Positions 13,439 to 22,764 of a DNA stretch of 64,000 nucleotides are shown one piece after another (position 1 is the stretch's first letter; every line of letters begins with the position of its first letter). Location: contig NZ_AP022564.1 in the NCBI RefSeq assembly GCF_010727125.1, forward strand, positions 2,232,001-2,296,000, read 5' to 3'. The notes beneath the pieces are model-generated. The model did no database searches. It saw nothing but the letters and a program-made list of their open reading frames with translations, and had not been told where the DNA came from. Source of the DNA: Mycolicibacter terrae (GTDB lineage Bacteria > Actinomycetota > Actinomycetes > Mycobacteriales > Mycobacteriaceae). The position numbers and the translations under genes are program-made.

Positions 13439-13600
13439 AGCACAACCGTACGCGGTGGCAACCGTCTACGAGCCGGGGGCACCAGCGCGTCACCGGCCCT
13501 TGCGGCTCCGCTCACCCGACGCGATGGCGTACCGCTGCGGTAGGTTTCGCACGAGATTTTCTCGACTCGGATACCGGCCGGACAGCAAGGAGACGTCGCA

Positions 13601-15535
13601 GTGGACTCGAAGCTGTTCAACCCGTCGATCGACTGGTCGCACGCACTGCCCGATTCGCTGCTGTGGATCGCGATGGCCTGGGCCATCAGCGCCGTCGGCG
13701 TGGTTGCCGTGGTGGCGCTGCTGCGGGTGAGCACCCGGTGGGGGCGGCAGTTCTGGGAGATCACCGGTGGCTACTTCACCGGGCGTGACAGCGCCCGGGT
13801 CTGGGTGATGCTGGGCGTGCTGCTGCTGTCGGTGATCACCGCGGTGCGGCTCAACGTGCTGTTCAGCTTCCAGGGCAACGACATGTACTCCTCGCTGCAG
13901 ACCGCGTTCCAGGGTGCCGCCGGCGGCGACGATGCGGTCAAACAGTCCGGCGTGCACGGGTTCTGGATGTCGATCGGCATCTTCAGTCTGATGGCGGTGC
14001 TGCACGTGGCGCGGGTGATGCTCGATATCTACCTGACCCAGCACTTCATGGTGAAGTGGCGTATCTGGCTCACCGAGCGGCTCACCGGGGACTGGCTGGA
14101 GGGGCGGGCCTATTACCGCGCCCACTTCATCAGGTCGCCGCTGGACCCGGCGATCGGCGAAGCCGTGGAAGGCGCCATCGACAACCCCGATCAGCGCATC
14201 CAGCAGGACATCGACATCTTCACCGCGGGCAACGGAGCCAATCCGAACGCCCCGGCCAACGGAACCGGCAGCACCCTGCTGTTCGGCGCCGTCCAGTCGA
14301 TGGTGACGGTGGTGTCGTTCACCGCCATCCTGTGGAACCTGTCGGGCACGCTGACCGTGTTGGGCGTCGACATCCCCCGGGCGATGTTTTTGATCGTCCT
14401 GGTCTACGTCACGGTCGCCACCATCGTCGCGTTCTGGATCGGCCGGCCGCTGATCCGGCTGAGCTTCCGAAACGAGCTCACCAATGCGGCCTTCCGCTAC
14501 GCATTGGTGCGGGTGCGCGATGCCGCCGAATCCGTCGCGTTCTATCGGGGTGAGCTGGCCGAGCGGATCCAGCTGCGGAAGCGGTTCTCCGCGATCATCG
14601 ACAACTACCTGAAATTCGTGAACCGGACCATCGGGTTCGCCGGCTGGAACCTGTCGGTGAGTCAGGCGATCGTGCCACTGCCCTGGGTGATCCAGGCGCC
14701 GCGGCTGTTCTCCGGGCAGATCATGTTCGGCGGGGTGGCGCAGACCGCGTCCGCCTTCGGCAACATCTCCGACTCGCTGTCGTTCTTCCGCAACGCCTAT
14801 GACAACTTCGCCGGCTACCGGGCCTCGATCATCCGTCTGCACGGGCTGGTGGAGGTCGACCGGCAGGCCCGCGAGCTGCCCGAGCTACTGGTCAAGCCCA
14901 GCCCGGACGGAACCGTGGCGATCGAGGGCGTCGAGGTGCGCAACCCCGACGGTGACCTGCTGATCGAATCCCTCGACGTCGATCTGGCCATCGGCGATGC
15001 GCTGATGATCGCCGGGCCGTCGGGCAGCGGTAAGACCACGTTGCTGCGCAGCCTGGCCCAGCTGTGGCCGTACGCATCGGGCACCCTGCGGCGCCCCGAT
15101 GCGGTCAACGCGACCATGTTCATCTCGCAGCTGCCCTATATCCCGCTGGGTGATCTGCGGGCGGTGGTGGCCTATCCGCTGTCAGCCGGCGAGGTCTCCG
15201 ACGCCGAGATCGCCGACGCACTGGTCAAGGTGGCGCTGCCGAATCTGGTCGACCGCCTCGACGACGTCGAGGATTGGGCCAAGGTGCTCTCCCCCGGTGA
15301 GCAGCAGCGGGTGGCGTTCGCCCGGCTGCTGTTGACCCGGCCCAAAGCGGCGTTCCTCGACGAGTCGACCTCGGCGCTCGACGAAGGGCTGGAGTTGACG
15401 CTGTACCGCCTGCTACGCAGCGAACTTCCCGACACCATCCTGGTCAGCGTGAGCCACCGGCACACGGTTCGCCAGCACCATGACCAGGTGCTGGAGTTGC
15501 TCGGGGGAGGCCGCTGGGACTTGAGTCCGGTCTAG
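13601..15535 (+). CDS. bacA: ABC transporter permease/ATP-binding protein (BacA-like, Rv1819c)
   Basis: This 644-residue half-transporter starts at GTG 13601, with AAGGAG 8 bases before. Residues about 20-330 form a membrane domain of the SbmA/BacA type with about six helices (for example [21 protein letters not shown]). The ATPase domain follows: Walker [10 protein letters not shown] (K478), signature [16 protein letters not shown], Walker [13 protein letters not shown]. The M. tuberculosis orthologue imports vitamin B12 and antimicrobial peptides. In that genome ilvG lies between it and secA2; here the two are directly divergent. Confidence 0.94.
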   Translation: MDSKLFNPSIDWSHALPDSLLWIAMAWAISAVGVVAVVALLRVSTRWGRQFWEITGGYFTGRDSARVWVMLGVLLLSVITAVRLNVLFSFQGNDMYSSLQTAFQGAAGGDDAVKQSGVHGFWMSIGIFSLMAVLHVARVMLDIYLTQHFMVKWRIWLTERLTGDWLEGRAYYRAHFIRSPLDPAIGEAVEGAIDNPDQRIQQDIDIFTAGNGANPNAPANGTGSTLLFGAVQSMVTVVSFTAILWNLSGTLTVLGVDIPRAMFLIVLVYVTVATIVAFWIGRPLIRLSFRNELTNAAFRYALVRVRDAAESVAFYRGELAERIQLRKRFSAIIDNYLKFVNRTIGFAGWNLSVSQAIVPLPWVIQAPRLFSGQIMFGGVAQTASAFGNISDSLSFFRNAYDNFAGYRASIIRLHGLVEVDRQARELPELLVKPSPDGTVAIEGVEVRNPDGDLLIESLDVDLAIGDALMIAGPSGSGKTTLLRSLAQLWPYASGTLRRPDAVNATMFISQLPYIPLGDLRAVVAYPLSAGEVSDAEIADALVKVALPNLVDRLDDVEDWAKVLSPGEQQRVAFARLLLTRPKAAFLDESTSALDEGLELTLYRLLRSELPDTILVSVSHRHTVRQHHDQVLELLGGGRWDLSPV

Positions 15536-15589
15536 TCTCCCGCGGTCTGGTTTCCCGCGGTCTGGTTTCCCGCGGTCTGGTTTCTCGCG
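15530..15589. repeat. Four tandem 15-bp repeats over the bacA stop codon
   Basis: The unit GTCTGGTTTCCCGCG occurs at 15545 and 15560 exactly, with a variant at 15530 (which contains the stop codon) and at 15575. Total is 60 bp. The repeats run straight into the hairpin at 15590. The period of 15 would add five codons per unit, so slippage could change reading only outside the gene. The locus looks like a variable-number tandem repeat. Confidence 0.85.
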
Positions 15590-15649
15590 GCGAGCAGACA
15601 CAGAATCGCATCTGCGCAGGCCGTCGAGTGCGACTCTATGTCTGCTCGC
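15590..15649. terminator. Near-perfect 21-bp hairpin between convergent genes
   Basis: GCGAGCAGACACAGAATCGCA at positions 15590-15610 pairs with 15629-15649 at 19 of 21 positions around an 18-base loop. It lies between the convergent bacA and flavoprotein genes and overlaps the last codons of the flavoprotein gene. A bidirectional terminator is the natural reading. The arm is nearly the same as that at 4957-4976. Confidence 0.65.
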
Positions 15650-17102
15650 GCCGAGATCTGGCCGCGTGTTCTCCGGCGCGGCGGCCGAAGAACGACCCCT
15701 CCCCCAACTGGGTGCCGCTGGCGTAGCCCTTGCCGTCCTGGGCGATGTTGGCCGCACAGGCGCCCGCGGCGTACAGCCCCGGCACCGGGCTGCCGTCGTC
15801 GCGCAGCACCTGGCCGTCCACCGAGGTCGCCAGCCCGCCGATGGTGAAGCCGGCATAGATCGCCTTGCCCAGCGACAGGTCGAACGCACCCCACGGCCCG
15901 GTGTCCTGCGGAGCGAGGAACGGCGGCTGTTTGTGAAAGTCCGGGTCCTCCCCGCGCGCCGCGTAAGTGTTGTAGCGGTCCAGCGTCGCCACCAGGTTTC
16001 CTTCCGGAATGCCCAGCGCCGCTTCCATTTCCGACACCGACTCCCAGCCGTCGATCAGCGGCACCAGCGGCACCTGCGGCTTGCGGAGGTGTGTTTCGTC
16101 GACGATCAGGAACGCCGCGCTGTCCGGCTGGTCCATCACGAATCCCGAGGTGCGCGAGTGGTAGGAGTCCTCGGCGACGAACCGCTGGCCTTGCGCGTTG
16201 ACGATGATCCCGGTCAGCAGGATCGACGGCGGGTAGACCGGGGCGGTGATGAACACCTGGTCCATGTGCTTGGTCGCGCCGCCCACCGACATTCCCAGCC
16301 GGATGCCCAGTCCGTCGTCGTAGGTGTTGCCCAGCACGAACGGTTTCTCCGCCAGCTTGGGGGTGTACTGGGCGACCATGTCCGGGTTCATCACGAATCC
16401 GCCGGCCGCGATCACCACCGACTTCGCCTTGATCGCACCGCTTTCGGCGAAACGCTTCCAGGTGACGCCGGTGACGCCGCCCGAGGCATCGGTGACCAGA
16501 CCAGTCGCACCGGTTTCGTAACGGATCTGCACGCCAAGGCTTTCGGCGCGCTTGAGCAGCAGGTCGACCACCATCTTGGCGCCCTGGGTGTCACCGGGCA
16601 CGGGCACCTTGTGCCCGCGCGGCGCCGGAACGGCTTGATTCAGGTACGGCCACACCTTCTCGTTGCCGGTGTACATCAGCCCCTCGGTGTTGGGCTGGAT
16701 CACCGCCTTCTCCGGGTAGTAGCTTCGTTCGAACTGAAAGCCCAGGCCTTCCAGCCAGTTGAAGTGCTCCACGCTGCCGTCACAGTACGCCCGGATCTTG
16801 TCGTGCTCGGGCTCGCGCGAGACCGCGACGAGGTACTTGTACATCTCGTCCGGGGAGTCCGGATGCCCGGTGGCCTGCTGCACGGCGGTGCCGCCTCCGA
16901 GGTAGAAATGGCCGCCGGCCATGGCGGTGGTGCCGCCGGCCTCGGCGGCGCGCTCCAGGACCAGCACCCGCGCCCCGGCCGCCGCCGCGCTGACCGCCGC
17001 GCAACCGCCCCCGATGCCGAAGCCGATCACCACCACGTCGATGTCGTCGGACCACGACGTCACCGCGTCGGCGCTGGTGGTTTCCGGTATCTCGGTGCTC
17101 AT
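15636..17102 (-). CDS. FAD-binding fumarate reductase/3-ketosteroid dehydrogenase-like flavoprotein (Rv1817-like)
   Basis: The protein has 488 residues from ATG 17102, with AAAGGAG 9 bases upstream; a GTG at 17111 is the alternative. The FAD Rossmann motif is VVVIGFGIGGGCAAVSAAAAG (17038 down), then LVLERAAEAGGTTAMAGGH. The C-terminal FAD-contact region is PVPGLYAAGACAANI, and GYASGTQLGEGSFFGRRAG closes the family pattern. The substrate is not evident. It may oxidise or reduce a steroid-like or dicarboxylate substrate. The last codons lie in the hairpin at 15590-15649. Confidence 0.9.
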   Translation of the reverse strand: MSTEIPETTSADAVTSWSDDIDVVVIGFGIGGGCAAVSAAAAGARVLVLERAAEAGGTTAMAGGHFYLGGGTAVQQATGHPDSPDEMYKYLVAVSREPEHDKIRAYCDGSVEHFNWLEGLGFQFERSYYPEKAVIQPNTEGLMYTGNEKVWPYLNQAVPAPRGHKVPVPGDTQGAKMVVDLLLKRAESLGVQIRYETGATGLVTDASGGVTGVTWKRFAESGAIKAKSVVIAAGGFVMNPDMVAQYTPKLAEKPFVLGNTYDDGLGIRLGMSVGGATKHMDQVFITAPVYPPSILLTGIIVNAQGQRFVAEDSYHSRTSGFVMDQPDSAAFLIVDETHLRKPQVPLVPLIDGWESVSEMEAALGIPEGNLVATLDRYNTYAARGEDPDFHKQPPFLAPQDTGPWGAFDLSLGKAIYAGFTIGGLATSVDGQVLRDDGSPVPGLYAAGACAANIAQDGKGYASGTQLGEGSFFGRRAGEHAARSRREQT

Positions 17103-17133
17103 CGGCAGCACTCCTTTTCTCCGCCGGTGGGGC

Positions 17134-17634
17134 TCACCGCTGCTCCTGCTTGATGTAGTCGAAGAAGGCTCGGATCTCGGGCGGGATGTGCGCGATCTCC
17201 ACGAACGGGACGCCCGCGTCGGGGGCCGAGACGTAGGCGAAGCGTATACCGCCGGGCATCACTCCCTGGGAGACGAGTTCGGCGCCGCGGGCGGCCGCGT
17301 CGTCGAGCATCGCGGCGAAGCCGTCGGGGTCATCGGCCTCGATGCAGATGTGGTGCAGGCCCGGTCCGCTGTCGTCGAGGAAGTCGGAGTAAATACTGCG
17401 CCCGCTCACCGGCGCGATCAGCTCCAGCTGCATGTCGCCCAGATAGCTCAGCGCGATGTCGGCGACGAAGTCCGCCGGCTCGCCGCGGTAGCTGCAGGTG
17501 TCCGGGGCGAAGTGCACGCCGGGCATGCGGATCCATTTGCGCACCCCCAACAGTGCGCTCAACATCGATTCGGTAGCGGCCAGATCGCTGGTGACCCAGG
17601 CGATCTGGACGGGCGGCCGGGGAGACGAGATCAT
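17134..17634 (-). CDS. VOC (glyoxalase/dioxygenase superfamily) protein
   Basis: This 166-residue protein has two beta-alpha-beta-beta-beta modules typical of the vicinal oxygen chelate fold: [21 protein letters not shown] and [20 protein letters not shown], ending [12 protein letters not shown] in GLHHI and E in FVEIAH are candidate metal ligands. The start ATG (17634) overlaps the stop of the upstream protease in the sequence ATGA, which implies translational coupling. The substrate is unknown. It lies 31 bp before the flavoprotein start. Confidence 0.88.
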   Translation of the reverse strand: MISSPRPPVQIAWVTSDLAATESMLSALLGVRKWIRMPGVHFAPDTCSYRGEPADFVADIALSYLGDMQLELIAPVSGRSIYSDFLDDSGPGLHHICIEADDPDGFAAMLDDAAARGAELVSQGVMPGGIRFAYVSAPDAGVPFVEIAHIPPEIRAFFDYIKQEQR

Positions 17635-18305
17635 GTCGGCGGGACTGGCACGCCGACGTCTTCGCGGACCTGCTGGGAGATCGCCGACCATGCCACGGCG
17701 GCAGGGTACTCCCCCCACACGCTGTTGAACAGCCCGACGATCCGGGCCAGGCCGGGGCCCCGGATCACATACACCGGGCCACCGGAATCACCCTGTTGAC
17801 TGCGAACACCATGCCCCATGGTGAACCAGCCGTTGTTGACCCGTTCGACAGTTCCGCAGGTCTCTCCGGTGACGATGCCGAAGTGGCAGACCGACTCGCC
17901 GGGGACCACGCCGTCATCCGGACCGGCCTCGAGGCGCAAACCACCGGGAAGGATGTCGTTGGTGTCGACATCGTCGGTCAGCACTATCGCCTCGTAATCG
18001 GCGATGACCTGGTCGGTGTTGACGGTCGCACCGTTGGGAGTGTTGTCGCGGAAGGTCGCCAGTGTGCCGATGACGTTGCCGGCCCGGTCGGTGACGGGAC
18101 CGCTCCCCCGGCAGTGACCGGCGGTGAAGGCGACCCTCATGATCGGGTCGACGTAGCCGAGCGTGCAGACATGGGTGTCCTGGTGGATCTCCATTCCGGG
18201 AAACACCAGCACCGGATCGGCACGGGCCGCGCCGATCGCCGAAATCGCGGCCGTGGCAACGACCGCAACACCCACCGCCAGCACCCGCACAATGCGCCCG
18301 CGCAC
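17631..18305 (-). CDS. Secreted trypsin-like serine protease (Rv1815-like)
   Basis: This 224-residue protein starts at GTG 18305 with GGAG upstream. Residues 1-29 are a signal peptide ending near GAARADP. Catalytic candidates are H64 (AFTAGHCRG), an Asp in ADYEAIVL or LTDDVD, and S174 ([10 protein letters not shown]). Four cysteines (in HVCTLG, GHCRG, SVCHFG, ETCGTV) could make two disulfides. It acts outside the membrane; the substrate is unknown. It is coupled to the VOC gene by a 4-bp overlap. Confidence 0.9.
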   Translation of the reverse strand: MRGRIVRVLAVGVAVVATAAISAIGAARADPVLVFPGMEIHQDTHVCTLGYVDPIMRVAFTAGHCRGSGPVTDRAGNVIGTLATFRDNTPNGATVNTDQVIADYEAIVLTDDVDTNDILPGGLRLEAGPDDGVVPGESVCHFGIVTGETCGTVERVNNGWFTMGHGVRSQQGDSGGPVYVIRGPGLARIVGLFNSVWGEYPAAVAWSAISQQVREDVGVPVPPT

Positions 18306-18430
18306 CGCCGACTCCGATCGTTGAGGGCCGGTTCGATTCCGGCCGGGATTCGACCGCCCTGATCACCGGCGCAGCGCAGCGGCCCGGCCCCGTGTGGGCT
18401 CCGGGCCGCCGCGTCGGCCGTCAGCGGCGG

Positions 18431-19006
18431 TCAGGGGATCGTCAGCTCCTGACCGGGGTGGATCAGGTCCGGGTTGGCGATACCACTTGCCTCCGCGATC
18501 TGCGGGTACTTGTTGCCGTCACCGTAGAACCGCTCGGCGATGGCCCACAGCGTGTCACCGGCGACAACGGTGTACTTGCGCGCGGCGGGTGCTGCGGGAG
18601 CCGCGGGCGCCTCGGGAGCTGCCTCGGCCTCGGCCTTGGTCTCTTCGGCGGGCGGCGGAGCGTCGGTCTCGGTCTTGGTGGACCAGGCGGCGCCGTCAGC
18701 GGCATATAGCACCAGGTTGCGGTCGTCCTGGAGCACCAGCTTGACGTCCTTTTTGCCCTTGGTGTCGGTGTGCCAGACCGGTTTGTCCGCGGTGTACAGC
18801 ACGAAGTTGCCGTCGGGCTGCACCTCGGCACGCACCACATCCTGACCGTTGGTGCCGGACGCCCAGACAGCCTTGCCGCGCGACGCCAACACCAGGTTGC
18901 CGTCGTCCTGCAACGTCAGGGTGTATGCCCCGTTCTTGGAGGTAAGCGACTCGCCCTTGACGAGCTTCTTTCCTGCGGTGAGCGTGTCTCCCAGGCTCTG
19001 TGCCAC
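18431..19006 (-). CDS. Bulb-type lectin plus LysM domain protein
   Basis: The 191-residue protein starts at GTG 19006 after GGGAAGGGAAGAA. Residues about 10-112 hold three B-lectin repeats: LQDDGNLVLASRGKAVW, VQPDGNFVLYTADKPVW and LQDDRNLVLYAADGAAW. Each follows the QxDxNxVxY mannose-binding pattern; the first repeat has A instead of Y, so that site may be weak. A Pro/Ala/Glu linker (about 113-142) leads to one LysM domain (about 143-191, YTVVAGDTLWAIAERFYG) that should bind peptidoglycan. There is no signal peptide. A similar LysM-lectin is known from M. smegmatis. Confidence 0.92.
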   Translation of the reverse strand: MAQSLGDTLTAGKKLVKGESLTSKNGAYTLTLQDDGNLVLASRGKAVWASGTNGQDVVRAEVQPDGNFVLYTADKPVWHTDTKGKKDVKLVLQDDRNLVLYAADGAAWSTKTETDAPPPAEETKAEAEAAPEAPAAPAAPAARKYTVVAGDTLWAIAERFYGDGNKYPQIAEASGIANPDLIHPGQELTIP

Positions 19007-19106
19007 GTTCTTCCCTTCCCGTCTGCACGCCGCGGCCGAAAGCGCCGGGACGTTGTCGCTCTGATACGACCTCGCAAGCCTATGCGAATGCCGGACGGTG
19101 CGCGCC

Positions 19107-20015
19107 TCATTGCCGCAGTACCACCGACGCGTCTGCCGCTCCCGCCGGCGCCGGCTGCCAGCCGGGTGGCCCGAACACATATCCGAGCCGGTCGCGCCAG
19201 CGGCTCGCGCCGCGCACATCGGCGATGATCGAGGCGTATTCGTGGATCTGCAGTTTCACGATGTTGAAAGTGTCGACCTGTTTGGTCAGCCCGTAGTGCG
19301 GACGAAATCGCTCGGGTGCGAAGGTGCCGAACAGCCGGTCCCAGATGATCAGGATGCCGCCGTAGTTCTTGTCCAGGTACTCCTGGTCCATGCCGTGGTG
19401 CACTCGGTGGTGCGACGGAGTGTTGAAGATGAACTCGATGATCCGCGGCAGCCTGTCGATCCGCTCGGTGTGCACCCAGAACTGGTAGATCAGGTTGACC
19501 GAGAACGCGGCGAACACCATCCAGGGTGGAATCCCGAGCAGCGGCAACGGAATCCAGACCAGAATCTCGCCGCTGTTGTTCCACTTCTGCCGCAGCGCGG
19601 TGGCCAGGTTGTAGTACTGACTGGAGTGGTGCGCCTGGTGGGTCGCCCAGATCAGCCGGACCCGGTGCGCGATCCGGTGGTAGGTGTAATACAGCAGATC
19701 CACGCCGAGGATCGCGATCACCCAGGTGTACCAGTCCCTCGGCGAGAGGTGCCACGGCGCCACATAGGTGTAGATGGCCGCATAACCGAGCAGCGCGAGT
19801 AACTTCCAGCCGGCGGTGGTGGCCACCGACACCAATCCCATCGAGATGCTCGTCCAGGCATCCCTGGCGCGGTAGGAACCGCGTTCGAGATCTTCCAACT
19901 TGCGCGCCGCAACCCATTCCAGGGTCAGCAGCAGCACGAAAAACGGAATGGCGAACAGCACCGGGTCGCGCATCGGGGCGGGCAACGCCGAAAACACGCC
20001 TGCGATCGAATCCAT
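19107..20015 (-). CDS. Sterol desaturase/fatty acid hydroxylase family membrane protein (Rv1814, erg3-like)
   Basis: The 302-residue protein starts at ATG 20015, with GGAGG 8 bases upstream. It has about four or five membrane helices and the three His boxes of di-iron hydroxylases: YHRIAHR, HQAHHS and HHRVHHG. A further Tyr/His motif lies in FRPHYGLTKQVDTFN. The reaction should be O2-dependent hydroxylation or desaturation of a lipid or sterol; the substrate is unknown. It is followed by 45 bp and the MgtC gene stop. Confidence 0.9.
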   Translation of the reverse strand: MDSIAGVFSALPAPMRDPVLFAIPFFVLLLTLEWVAARKLEDLERGSYRARDAWTSISMGLVSVATTAGWKLLALLGYAAIYTYVAPWHLSPRDWYTWVIAILGVDLLYYTYHRIAHRVRLIWATHQAHHSSQYYNLATALRQKWNNSGEILVWIPLPLLGIPPWMVFAAFSVNLIYQFWVHTERIDRLPRIIEFIFNTPSHHRVHHGMDQEYLDKNYGGILIIWDRLFGTFAPERFRPHYGLTKQVDTFNIVKLQIHEYASIIADVRGASRWRDRLGYVFGPPGWQPAPAGAADASVVLRQ

Positions 20016-20060
20016 CGAGGTCACCTCCAACGACCTCAGCCTAGAGTGTCCCGCCCCCGA

Positions 20061-20774
20061 TCATTCCGGCGACAGCGAGGCCTGATCCTCGGAGTGCCAG
20101 TGCACCGCATAGACGCCCGGTTGCAGCGACAACTCGCCGACCAGGCGCTCGAGGCGGTCCGGTGCCCTGCTGTCCGACAGCATGGACGCGGTGAGCGTGA
20201 TGTTGTCCTCGGCGGCGCGGCCGGTGTGAATCCCGCGCAGGACCAGGTCGTTGCCGGCGGTGTGCTGCACGATCTGGGCGCGCAGGTACTTCTCGGATTT
20301 CGGCCGGCAGACCACCTGCACCTGGTAGGGCGTCTGCGGCTCGTCCTCCTCGATGTGCTGGTCACGGTCGATGAGCCGGCCCAGCGGCCGCAGCAACAGG
20401 TGGGTGCCGACGATCGCACCGGTGCCGATCACCGCGAACAGCAGGTTTCCGGCCGCCGCCAGCACTCCGACGGCGGCCGAGCACCACAGGGTGGCCGCGG
20501 TGTTCAGGCCGCGGACGTTGAACCCCTCCCGCAGGATCACCCCGCCGCCGAGGAAACCCACCCCGGAGACCACATATGACGCGACCCGGGTGGAGCTGGT
20601 GTCGTTGGCTGCGACCCCGTACAGCACGAAAAGCGTGGCACCGGCGGCCACCAGGGCGTTGGTGCGCAGGCCCGCCATCCGCGCCCGCCACTGTCGTTCC
20701 AGCCCGATCAGTGCACCGCAGCCCAGCCCGACGGCCAGTCGCAGCGTGAACTCGGCGACGCTCAGCGTCTGCAT
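20061..20774 (-). CDS. mgtC: MgtC/SapB family membrane protein
   Basis: This 237-residue protein has about five membrane helices in residues 1-130 and the MgtC signature FTLRLAVGLGCGALIGLERQ, GLRTNALVAAGATLFVL and GVGFLGGGVILREG. The C-terminal about 85 residues form a soluble ACT-like domain. MgtC supports growth at low Mg2+ and inside macrophages. The C-terminal end (RLERLVGELSLQPGVYAVHW) resembles the tails of the two neighbouring PPE proteins. Confidence 0.93.
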   Translation of the reverse strand: MQTLSVAEFTLRLAVGLGCGALIGLERQWRARMAGLRTNALVAAGATLFVLYGVAANDTSSTRVASYVVSGVGFLGGGVILREGFNVRGLNTAATLWCSAAVGVLAAAGNLLFAVIGTGAIVGTHLLLRPLGRLIDRDQHIEEDEPQTPYQVQVVCRPKSEKYLRAQIVQHTAGNDLVLRGIHTGRAAEDNITLTASMLSDSRAPDRLERLVGELSLQPGVYAVHWHSEDQASLSPE

Positions 20775-20795
20775 GAGCTAACCCTGTCACACGCC

Positions 20796-22010
20796 CTAAC
20801 CGGCGACCACCGGCCGAGCCATCACCGTGGGCTTGAAGCCGTAGCGCGGGGCCGCGAAACCGTAGTTGCGGCCCTGCCCGGCACCGGCCAACGGCACGCC
20901 GGGCATACCGGCCGCGCCGGCTTCGGGCGCGTGCGCGGCAACGGTCCAGCCGGTGGCGGCCACGGCGCTGCCCGGGGCTGCGGTCGCCGGGATGGACGCC
21001 GCCCACGATTGCGGTACCGACAGCGCTCCGACCGAGGACGCCTGACCCATCGCCGCAGAGGCGGTGCCGAGGCCGCCCAGCCCGTTGCCGAGCCCGCCGC
21101 CCAGTCCGGCGCCGAGCCCGTGCAGGCCCAGGTTCGGCAGCAGCATGTCCATCGGGTCGATCGCGCCCAGACCCAGCGGGTCGGCGGCGGCCAGCATGGC
21201 ACCGCGGATGACCGCGATGTCTGCCCCGGCCTGCGTCACGCCTGCCAGGCCCATCGGGCTGAACGAGCTGCTCATCAGGTTGGTCATCGCGTTGCCCAGA
21301 TCACCGGCGCTGATCCCCTCGCCTCCCGTGACCGGCGGCGTCGGCGGCTGCACCGGCGCGGCGAGAGTCTGCAACGTCTGCGGTGTGTTGGTAATCGCCT
21401 GGGACAGTGTGGATTGCGCGTTCGACGAGGCCGCGTTGCCGGCGGCCTGGGCGACTGCAGCCTGCTGGGCGCCCTGCGCCGACGGGTCGGCGACCTCGTG
21501 CGGCGGGCTGAACGGCGTCACCTTGGTGGCCGCCGCCGACGCGGCCGCGTAGCCGTACATCGCGGCGGCGTCCTGGGCCCACATCTGGCCGTAGTGCGCC
21601 TCGGTGGCCGCGATCGCCGCGGCGTTCTGGCCCAGGAAGTTGGTGGCCACCAACATCGCGAGCTGAGAGCGGTTGGCCACGATCAACGGCGGCGGCACCG
21701 TCATCGAGTACACCGCGTCGAAGGCTGCGGCGGCCGCCTTCGCCTGTGCCGCCGCCTGTTCCACCTGGGCGGCGGTGGTACCCATCCACGCGGCGTAGGG
21801 CGCGGCCGCGGCGGCCATCGCGCTGGAAGCCGGCCCCATCCAGGCCTCACTGACGAGTCCGTTGATGACCGACTGGTAGGCGGCCGCGGCCGAACCGAGC
21901 TCGGCGGCCATCTTGTCCCAGGCCCCGGCGGCGGCCATCATCGGCCCCGAGCCGGGACCGGTGTAGATACGAGCGGAGTTGATTTCCGGCGGGAATGCTC
22001 CGAAGTCCAT
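20796..22010 (-). CDS. PPE family protein, SVP subfamily
   Basis: This 404-residue protein starts [20 protein letters not shown], with the PPE motif at residues 7-9. The conserved PPE domain spans about 1-175, with W-x-G in EAWMGPAS. The SVP motif ([10 protein letters not shown]) lies near residue 340. The middle is Ala/Gly-rich. AAGGAG precedes the ATG at good spacing. It is a likely ESX-5 substrate. It stands alone, 754 bp from the next PPE gene, with its own leader. Confidence 0.94.
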   Translation of the reverse strand: MDFGAFPPEINSARIYTGPGSGPMMAAAGAWDKMAAELGSAAAAYQSVINGLVSEAWMGPASSAMAAAAAPYAAWMGTTAAQVEQAAAQAKAAAAAFDAVYSMTVPPPLIVANRSQLAMLVATNFLGQNAAAIAATEAHYGQMWAQDAAAMYGYAAASAAATKVTPFSPPHEVADPSAQGAQQAAVAQAAGNAASSNAQSTLSQAITNTPQTLQTLAAPVQPPTPPVTGGEGISAGDLGNAMTNLMSSSFSPMGLAGVTQAGADIAVIRGAMLAAADPLGLGAIDPMDMLLPNLGLHGLGAGLGGGLGNGLGGLGTASAAMGQASSVGALSVPQSWAASIPATAAPGSAVAATGWTVAAHAPEAGAAGMPGVPLAGAGQGRNYGFAAPRYGFKPTVMARPVVAG

Positions 22011-22329
22011 GGCATTGCTCCTTTTTGATCGGTGGTTGTTGTCAGATCGCTGGGTGGTCTTGGCGGGTGTGCAGGCACGGTTGATATCCCGATGCGTGTG
22101 CGGCCGTACGTCAGACGGCGGGAAGGATCGGGTAGCCGGTCATGGCGACATGCCGGAGCTGGGCATGACGGGTGAATCGCTGTTCAGCGAAAGAGCCGAA
22201 CTGTCAAGCGATTTCAGGGCATGTCGAATACCGGCGCGTTCCGCGAACGGAAGTCACGCCAGTCGATGAGTTCAGCGCCGGTGTGAATCAGTTGGTGAAA
22301 GCAGTACCGAGAGCGAAAGAGACGACCAT

Positions 22330-22508
22330 CGATCTCGGATAGGAACTATCACTCGGACTCAATGTCGCTCTCACCTCCTCTCGGCCTGGGCACGCGCGGG
22401 TGCCTGCACTTATGCACGAAGAGGTGAATGCGCCCGGCAACACAACCGGACTCCGCACCCCTCTCGTCAGAGCTTCGGCACTGCACGGCGTGTCCTGACC
22501 TGCGCAAT
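22330..22508 (-). promoter_or_regulatory. Leader element A upstream of the solitary PPE gene
   Basis: Within the 22011-22764 gap the minus strand carries ATTGCGCAGGT (22498-22508), AGGAGGTGA (22371-22379), then CCTATC and CGAGATCG (22330-22343). The same blocks in the same order occur upstream of the second PE operon (27859-27970). The reading frames after AGGAGGTGA are not conserved between copies, so a shared promoter, RNA or protein-binding element fits better than a leader peptide. The rest of the 754-bp gap shows no supported gene; GGTCAGGACA occurs twice near 22490 and 22560. Confidence 0.5.
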
Positions 22509-22764
22509 CAATGCGGGCCCGGAAGCCACTTGGGCTCAACCCTTAATCCGGGAGGAGCTGTCCTGACCCGGGGCGTCTTTCGACGTTCGGGGTCAGTGGC
22601 CTGTATCCGTGCAGACGCCTCACCTAACGAGGTGCTTGCCTCACCATAGTGCACCAGGTGACCGGCAGGGTCAATCGGGCGCGGCGCGTCGCCGACCACT
22701 TCGCGGCCCCCGGGCCGAACGGGAACCGAAAGGGCTTGCCGTCGAAGCAGAATTAGCGCCGGCG

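Noticed and set aside
22288..22539. 83-codon minus-strand frame in the PPE leader
   Set aside because: It covers leader element A, but the frame is not conserved in element B; the conservation is in DNA blocks.
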